Both the position numbers and the translations under genes were made by a program. From the NCBI GenBank assembly GCA_964431545.1, contig CAYSLC010000097.1:1-19726 (forward strand): 19,726 nt of DNA. The letters run 5' to 3'. Shown here in pieces: positions 15,864 to 19,726 of this stretch (positions are counted from its first letter, which is position 1; each line of letters starts with the position of its first letter). The notes under the pieces are model-generated. The model was given only the letters and a program-made list of their open reading frames with translations. It did not search any database and was not told the origin of the DNA. The DNA is from CAYSLC01 sp964431545. GTDB lineage: Bacteria; Desulfobacterota; Desulfobacteria; Desulfobacterales; JAABSP01.

Positions 15864-16547
15864 ATGGACATCGTGACGGCCGAGGGGATCGAGAAGGTCT
15901 ACAAGCAGGGAGAGGTGGCGGTCCACGCCCTCCGGGGGGTGAGCCTCTCGGTGGAGAAAGGGGGGTTCGTTGCCCTGGCCGGCCCCTCGGGATCGGGCAA
16001 GACCACCCTGCTCAACATCATCGGCGGCCTCGACACCGCCGACGCGGGGAGGGTGACGGTGGACGGGGAATCCTACGAAAAGATGAGCCGGTCCCAAATG
16101 GCCGAACTCCGGCTCCGGAAGATCGGCTTCATCTTCCAGTCCTACAACCTGATCCCGGTGCTCTCGGCCCTGGAGAACGTGGAGTACGTGATGCTCCTCC
16201 AGGGGGTCCCGGCGGACGAACGGCGGGACCGGGCCGAGGAGGTCCTTTCCGATGTTGGGCTCGGCGGCAAGTCCGGGCGCCGGCCCCACGAACTCTCCGG
16301 AGGGCAGCAGCAGCGGGTGGCGGTGGCCCGGGCCATCGTCTCCGACCCGGCCATCGTCCTGGCGGACGAGCCCACCGCCAACCTCGACTCGGAGACGGGG
16401 CGGGGGCTTCTGGAGATGATGCGGGAGATGAACGAGAAGAAGCGCGTCACCTTCATCTTCTCCACCCACGACCGGATGGTCATGGAACACGCCCGTCGGC
16501 TGGTGCGCCTGCGGGACGGCGCCGTCGTCGGGGATGAGACCCGGTAG
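15864..16547 (+). CDS. ABC transporter ATP-binding protein, LolD/MacB type
   Basis: A cytoplasmic ATPase of 227 aa, the usual LolD length. Walker A is GPSGSGKTT (40-48), the Q-loop Gln92 lies in FIFQSYNLIPVLSALEN, the signature LSGGQQQR is at 144-151, Walker B with catalytic Glu169 is IVLADEPTANLDS, and the switch His202 lies in STHD. FQSYNLIPVLSALENV is typical of the LolD/MacB/FtsE branch, matching the FtsX-type permeases just upstream. ATG 15864 has GGAGGG upstream. The 3' end overlaps the beta-barrel gene by 14 nt, so translation of the two is probably coupled. Confidence 0.95.
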   Translation: MDIVTAEGIEKVYKQGEVAVHALRGVSLSVEKGGFVALAGPSGSGKTTLLNIIGGLDTADAGRVTVDGESYEKMSRSQMAELRLRKIGFIFQSYNLIPVLSALENVEYVMLLQGVPADERRDRAEEVLSDVGLGGKSGRRPHELSGGQQQRVAVARAIVSDPAIVLADEPTANLDSETGRGLLEMMREMNEKKRVTFIFSTHDRMVMEHARRLVRLRDGAVVGDETR

Positions 16548-17829
16548 CCGGGCGGCCTGGGCGGTGGTCCGAGCCGCCGTCGTTGTCCTCCTGCTGGTCC
16601 TCCTGGCGGACGGCCCGGGGGCCCGGGCCCTGGAGGTGGACTGGGGCGGCCATCTCCGGGGGAGGGGGACGGTCTCCTTTCCCGAACAGGAGACGGTCCT
16701 CCTTGCGGACGACGCCTTCCTCGACGGCGCCGCCGAGTTCCGCCTCAAGGCCCGGACCGGCCTGGGAAACCGGGCCGAGGTGGAGGCCCACTACGAGGCG
16801 GTCCTCGCGGCCGGCGACACCCGGCGGAACGAGACCCTCGTTGCCGAGCGGTTTCCGGGGCTCTATCCGGAGACGGCCCTCACCGACGACCGCCGGCTTT
16901 TAGACCTCTCTTCGACGATCGACGACGGGAACGACTGGCGCCTGTCCCACCGCCTCGACCGCCTCTCCGTGACGCTACTACCCGACTGGGGGTCGGTGAC
17001 CCTGGGACGCCAGGCCCTCACCTGGGGAAACGGCCTCCTCTTCAACCCCATGGACCTCTTCAACCCCTTCGCCCCCACCGACATCGAGCGGGACTACAAG
17101 GTCGGCGACGACATGGCCACGGCCCAGTTCCACATCGAAAAGGTCGGCGGGGTCCAGCTCCTCTATGTCCCCAGGCGAAACCCCGAGACCGGGGACGTGG
17201 CGTGGAACCACTCCTCGGTGGCGGGAAAGCTCCATCTCTCCCGGGGCACCACCGAGTTCGATCTCATGGCGGCCCGCCATTACGAAGACTTCGTGGCCGG
17301 GGTCGGCGCGGCCGGCTACCTGGGCGGCGCCGCCTGGCGGACCGACGCCACCTGGACCTTCCCCGACGAGTCGGCCGACACCGACGGATTCCTCGCCCTC
17401 ACGGCCAACCTCGACTACTCCTGGGTGGCCTGGGAGAAGAACTTCTACGGGTTCGTCGAGGTCTACCACAACGGCCTCGGGGTCACCGGCGACTACGGCG
17501 ACGCCCTCCTCGACCCCGACATCGCCGAGCGCCTCTCCCGGGGCGAGATGCACACCCTGGGCCGCACCTACCTGGCATTCCAGATCCAGATGGAGGCCCA
17601 TCCCCTGGTCAACCTCTTTCTGGTCTCCATCAACAATATGGGAGACCCCTCCGGCGTCCTCCAGCCCCACCTGGTCTGGGACGCCAAACAGAACCTCCGG
17701 TGCACCGTCGGCGCCAATCTCTACTACGGCGAGGACGGCACCGAGTTCGGGGGGTTCGAAGTGGACGGAGCGCCGCTGGAGGTGGGGGCGGCGGATCGGG
17801 GGTTTGTTTGGGTGACGTGGTTTTTTTGA
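16534..17829 (+). CDS. outer membrane beta-barrel protein of the transport operon
   Basis: A 431-aa exported protein. An Arg-containing N terminus and hydrophobic run (about 10-25) form a signal peptide likely cleaved after GARA (residue 32), giving LEVDW. The mature protein is rich in alternating hydrophobic and polar strands with aromatic residues and ends GFVWVTWFF, the C-terminal Phe signature recognised by the BAM machinery. A conserved-looking stretch reads VTLGRQALTWGNGLLFNPMD and is followed by FNPFAPTDIERDYK. I recognise the general porin-like type seen beside LolA/FtsX operons but cannot name a family. The start overlaps the ATPase gene by 14 nt. By context it is the outer-membrane receiver or exit of the system; the cargo is unknown. 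Confidence 0.85.
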   Translation: MRPGSRAAWAVVRAAVVVLLLVLLADGPGARALEVDWGGHLRGRGTVSFPEQETVLLADDAFLDGAAEFRLKARTGLGNRAEVEAHYEAVLAAGDTRRNETLVAERFPGLYPETALTDDRRLLDLSSTIDDGNDWRLSHRLDRLSVTLLPDWGSVTLGRQALTWGNGLLFNPMDLFNPFAPTDIERDYKVGDDMATAQFHIEKVGGVQLLYVPRRNPETGDVAWNHSSVAGKLHLSRGTTEFDLMAARHYEDFVAGVGAAGYLGGAAWRTDATWTFPDESADTDGFLALTANLDYSWVAWEKNFYGFVEVYHNGLGVTGDYGDALLDPDIAERLSRGEMHTLGRTYLAFQIQMEAHPLVNLFLVSINNMGDPSGVLQPHLVWDAKQNLRCTVGANLYYGEDGTEFGGFEVDGAPLEVGAADRGFVWVTWFF

Positions 17830-17865
17830 TGTTGCCGGGGGATGATGTGGTTTCCTCGGACGGCG

Positions 17866-17892
17866 TTGCCGGGGGCTGAAGTCCCCCGGCAA
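17866..17892 (+). repeat. palindromic REP-like repeat, copy A
   Basis: Perfect 10-bp arms TTGCCGGGGG (17866-17875) and CCCCCGGCAA (17883-17892) enclose CTGAAGT. The core reappears inverted at 18002-18027. A partial match, TTGCCGGGGG, also occurs at 17832-17841. Confidence 0.8.
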
Positions 17893-17900
17893 ATATGGGA

Positions 17901-17918
17901 AGCCCCCTCAAGGGGGCT
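17901..17918. repeat. inverted repeat B
   Basis: AGCCCCCT (17901-17908) and AGGGGGCT (17911-17918) form a perfect 8-bp palindrome with a 2-nt centre. It is part of the composite palindrome block between the beta-barrel gene and the small gene at 18073. Confidence 0.75.
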
Positions 17919-17929
17919 GCGATTCGATG

Positions 17930-17950
17930 CATGACAATTCAGATGTCATG
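17930..17950. repeat. inverted repeat C
   Basis: CATGACA (17930-17936) and TGTCATG (17944-17950) are perfect 7-bp arms around ATTCAGA. It lies in the AT-richer centre of the composite block. Confidence 0.65.
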
Positions 17951-17975
17951 GTTTCGATAACCACGTTGGTCCCAG

Positions 17976-17994
17976 CGCCCTTCAGGGCGGTTTT
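17976..17994 (+). terminator. hairpin D with T-rich tail, candidate terminator of the transport operon
   Basis: CGCCCT (17976-17981) pairs with AGGGCG (17984-17989) and is followed by GTTTTGC. The stem is compact and the T tract short. It is the most terminator-like structure after the beta-barrel gene on the plus strand, although it belongs to the repeat block and may have arrived with it. Confidence 0.4.
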
Positions 17995-18001
17995 GCTGTT
18001 T

Positions 18002-18027
18002 GTTGCCGGGGACTTTAGCCCCCGGCC
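18002..18027 (-). repeat. palindromic REP-like repeat, inverted copy E
   Basis: GCCGGGG (18005-18011) pairs with CCCCGGC (18020-18026). Read on the minus strand it is GGCCGGGGGCTAAAGTCCCC then GGCAAC, nearly identical to copy A, so A and E form an inverted pair bounding a block of about 160 bp. The surrounding GTTGC (18002-18006) and GCAAC (18031-18035) can extend the stem. Confidence 0.75.
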
Positions 18028-18058
18028 CGTGCAACCCATGGCCATCGAACTTTAGGAT

Positions 18059-18065
18059 AAAGGAG
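18059..18065 (+). promoter_or_regulatory. strong Shine-Dalgarno for the gene at 18073
   Basis: AAAGGAG ends 7 nt before ATG 18073, supporting translation of the small hypothetical gene immediately after the repeat block. Confidence 0.75.
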
Positions 18066-18072
18066 AGGCTCC

Positions 18073-18525
18073 ATGATCGAGGAACAGATCCGAGAACTGG
18101 ACGACCGGACCGCCGGGCAGATGCTGGCGGTGATCGCACGGACCCGCATGCGGGAAGGGGATTTCGAGACCGAGCTTTCGCCGGAGATGGCCGAGGCCCT
18201 GCAAGAAGAGTTCAATGTTCAAGCCGAGGCCGGGGGCGTCACGGCCGAGGATCTGGCCCGGGAAGCCCTTTTGTTGCTGGCGCGGGATCCGGAGCACCAG
18301 AAGATGCTGATGGATTTGCTGATCGGTCCCGAGCAGAAGAGCTTCGGCGTCGATCCGGTCACCGCCGCGGCGGTGATCACGGGGGCGCTGGTGGTGTTGC
18401 AGACCCATGTGCGCATCGAGCGGGACAAAAAGGGGAAGTGGTCTTTTTTGATGGAGAAGAAATCGGCTTCGGATGGGATATTGAAGGCGGTGGTGGGGAA
18501 GTTGGCGAGCTTGATGGCAAAATAG
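18073..18525 (+). CDS. hypothetical protein, 150 aa
   Basis: I do not recognise this family. The protein is acidic and helical in its first half (IREL, then LSPEMAEALQEEF and LAREALLLLARDPEHQKML). A short hydrophobic segment follows, VTAAAVITGALVVL (96-109), then a charged possible beta-hairpin, HVRIERDKKGKWSFLMEKK (112-130), and a C-terminal helix GILKAVVGKLASLM. The hydrophobic stretch is short for a transmembrane helix and could instead be a buried helix. A strong ribosome site and codon use like the rest of the GC-rich chromosome argue that the gene is real. It sits between the palindrome block and a toxin-antitoxin pair, an accessory setting. No function is assigned. Confidence 0.75.
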   Translation: MIEEQIRELDDRTAGQMLAVIARTRMREGDFETELSPEMAEALQEEFNVQAEAGGVTAEDLAREALLLLARDPEHQKMLMDLLIGPEQKSFGVDPVTAAAVITGALVVLQTHVRIERDKKGKWSFLMEKKSASDGILKAVVGKLASLMAK

Positions 18526-18617
18526 GACATCGCCCGTCCGGCTTCTTTCCACTGTGGTCATGGGAATTGACAAACGATTAGGAAAAGGACAGACTGACTG
18601 GTAAAAAGGGGGTCATC

Positions 18618-18869
18618 ATGCGGAAGACATGGAAACTTCAGGACGCCAAAAGTCAGTTCAGCAGGGTCGTCAATGACGCATTGGAGAAGGGGCCTCAGTA
18701 TATTACGCGACGGGGCACGAAAACCGTGGTGGTGCTCGCCGTCGATGAATACGAGAAACTGGTTACCGATAAAACCGATTTCAAGACTTTCCTGCTGAAT
18801 TGCCCCAAATTGGGTGATGATATCATTTTCGAACGGAAAAAGGACTACCCTCGGAGTATCGATCTTTGA
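18618..18869 (+). CDS. type II antitoxin, Phd/YefM family
   Basis: An 83-aa protein with the Phd/YefM N-terminal DNA-binding fold: WKLQDAKSQFSRVVNDAL, then GPQYITRRGTKTVVVLAVDEYEKL. The C-terminal tail (about 52-83) would be the toxin-neutralising segment. Family members bind and neutralise the partner RNase and usually repress their own operon. ATG 18618 follows AAAGGGGG. The stop codon TGA overlaps the TTG start of the PIN toxin, so the genes are translationally coupled. GC content is visibly lower than in the transport operon, consistent with horizontal acquisition. Confidence 0.93.
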   Translation: MRKTWKLQDAKSQFSRVVNDALEKGPQYITRRGTKTVVVLAVDEYEKLVTDKTDFKTFLLNCPKLGDDIIFERKKDYPRSIDL

Positions 18870-19285
18870 AGTACCTGCTGGACACTTGTGTTATTTCGGA
18901 ACTGGTTAAGCCGGCGCCTAACGATACCGTCGTTGGTTGGCTCGCCGGCCAGCATTCGGATGGGCTGTTTCTCAGCGTGCTTACCATTGGGGAGATCAGA
19001 AAAGGATTGACAAAACTGGTTGATTCCAAGCGGAAGGCTCGGTTAGCGGAATGGCTGAATGCACTGCATCAGGAATATGAGGACAGAATCCTTCCGGTCG
19101 ATTTGATGGTTTGTGAAAGTTGGGGGATCCTCCAGGGAAACGCTGAAAAAAACGGTGTTCCCATGGCATCGATTGACGGGCTTATCGCCGCCACGGCGTA
19201 CACGCATCATTTGACACTGATCACACGGAATGAAACGGATTTCGCTCCCAGCAATGTTCCCCTTATCAATCCGTGGCTCCTGTAG
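18866..19285 (+). CDS. vapC: PIN-domain toxin, VapC/FitB family
   Basis: A 139-aa PIN-domain endoribonuclease. The four acidic metal-binding residues are in place: Asp6 (LLDTCVISE), Glu43 (LTIGEIRKG), Asp104 (SIDGLIAATA) and Asp125 (RNETDF). Glu12 and the length match FitB-like VapC proteins, which cleave RNA, often tRNA or rRNA, when freed from their antitoxin. The start is TTG 18866, whose last two bases begin the antitoxin stop codon; GGAG lies 9 nt upstream. This ties toxin synthesis to antitoxin translation. The partner is Phd/YefM-type, a common mix-and-match pairing. The catalytic set looks complete, so the toxin is probably active. Confidence 0.94.
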   Translation: MKYLLDTCVISELVKPAPNDTVVGWLAGQHSDGLFLSVLTIGEIRKGLTKLVDSKRKARLAEWLNALHQEYEDRILPVDLMVCESWGILQGNAEKNGVPMASIDGLIAATAYTHHLTLITRNETDFAPSNVPLINPWLL

Positions 19286-19334
19286 CTCGACTTCAGCCAG
19301 ATTGATGCCTGAACCAGGTTGACCGGGATCAAGT

Positions 19335-19369
19335 GATTTTCAGGATTGAACCGCCCAATCCTGAAAATC
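19335..19369. terminator. perfect 13-bp hairpin between convergent genes, candidate bidirectional terminator
   Basis: GATTTTCAGGATT (19335-19347) and AATCCTGAAAATC (19357-19369) are perfect arms around a 9-nt loop, GAACCGCCC. It lies midway between the toxin stop and the stop of the convergent gene at the right edge. Neither strand has a long T tract after the stem, so factor-assisted termination or a repeat-derived origin is possible. Further ATCCTG-like units follow to about 19394. Confidence 0.5.
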
Positions 19370-19394
19370 CTTCATAAATCCTGGCCATCCTGAT

Positions 19395-19726
19395 TCAAAC
19401 CGACGCCGCCAACGCATCCACCTGCTTCTGCAACGCCTCGACATCCACCTGATATTGCCCTAAAAACCGGTGCAAAGCCTCGAATTCAGGGCGGGCGATG
19501 AGGTCGGCGATGCGGGGGAGGGTGTAGGTGGTGTTGGATCGGGCGGCTTTTTGAATATTATGCCGCATGTTGCCGAACCAAAGTTTCAGCAAATCCCCTC
19601 GGCCTGAGGTTATTTTGTAAATGCCCGAGGCCAAAAGATGGCACGCTGATTCCTCAAGTCGATCAAGATTTTTCAGGTATATCGAAAGGTTTTCATGCGA
19701 AATCGCCCGATCCCCCGGATCAGGCA
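19395..19726 (-). CDS. hypothetical protein, C-terminal part (open to right edge)
   Basis: The reading frame is open without a stop from the right edge to TGA at 19395, giving at least 110 codons, so this is probably the 3' end of a gene that begins outside the window. A TTG at 19632 could start a 79-aa product, but the frame extends upstream with protein-like sequence (ISHENLSIYLKNLDRLEESA). The visible part is helical, with LLKLWFGNMRHNIQKAA, LPRIADLIARPEFEALHRFL and a coiled-coil-like end VEALQKQVDALAAS. I do not recognise the family. It is convergent with the toxin gene and shares its lower GC, so it may belong to the same acquired segment. Confidence 0.6.
   Translation of the reverse strand, partial: PDPGDRAISHENLSIYLKNLDRLEESACHLLASGIYKITSGRGDLLKLWFGNMRHNIQKAARSNTTYTLPRIADLIARPEFEALHRFLGQYQVDVEALQKQVDALAASV

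Noticed and set aside
12503..15871. A 1122-codon minus-strand frame opposite the LolA-like and permease genes
   Set aside because: Composition is His/Gly/Asp/Gln rich with no domain. The plus strand encodes clear permeases with ribosome sites, so this is a mirror frame.
18567..18572. Perfect TTGACA upstream of the toxin-antitoxin pair as a promoter
   Set aside because: No acceptable -10 box lies 16-18 nt downstream (the bases there are CAGACT-like), so I did not list it as a promoter.

Overview
This is a GC-rich stretch of a Gram-negative bacterial chromosome. Outer-membrane and periplasmic proteins, a Cache-type chemoreceptor and a polyunsaturated-fatty-acid (PUFA) synthase-like megaenzyme together suggest a deltaproteobacterium-like lineage (Desulfobacterota or a relative). 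That placement is inferred from gene content only; no marker gene is present. A run of exactly 100 N shows a scaffolded draft assembly. The 46 bases on either side of it are identical, so the gap is almost certainly an unmerged contig overlap inside one intact gene.

Region 1 (1-7542, minus strand) is a secondary-lipid biosynthesis locus. It holds a very large KS-CLF-AT-DH-DH protein of PfaB/PfaC or HglC/HglD type, followed 9 nt later by the start of a ketoacyl-synthase-III/OleA-like condensing enzyme that runs off the left edge. ACP, ketoreductase and enoyl-reductase functions are absent from the window and must lie to the left or elsewhere.

Region 2 (7670-12382, minus strand) is signalling. 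A receiver-PAS-PP2C phosphatase-HATPase kinase is followed by a small STAS-domain antagonist and a Cache-domain methyl-accepting chemotaxis protein. The first two form a partner-switching pair.

Region 3 (12566-17829, plus strand, divergent from region 2) is a five-gene envelope-transport operon: a LolA-like periplasmic protein, two paralogous FtsX/LolE-type permeases, a LolD-type ATPase and an outer-membrane beta-barrel protein. Together they could carry a lipid or lipoprotein across the whole envelope. The nearby lipid synthase is a tempting but unproven source of cargo.

Region 4 (17830-19726) is accessory DNA. It has a composite of palindromes bounded by inverted copies of one GC-rich repeat, a small unrecognised protein, a lower-GC Phd/PIN toxin-antitoxin pair, a 13-bp perfect hairpin between convergent genes, and an unrecognised partial gene open to the right edge. 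No stretch over 300 bases lacks a gene. I saw no tRNA, rRNA, CRISPR array or transposase gene.
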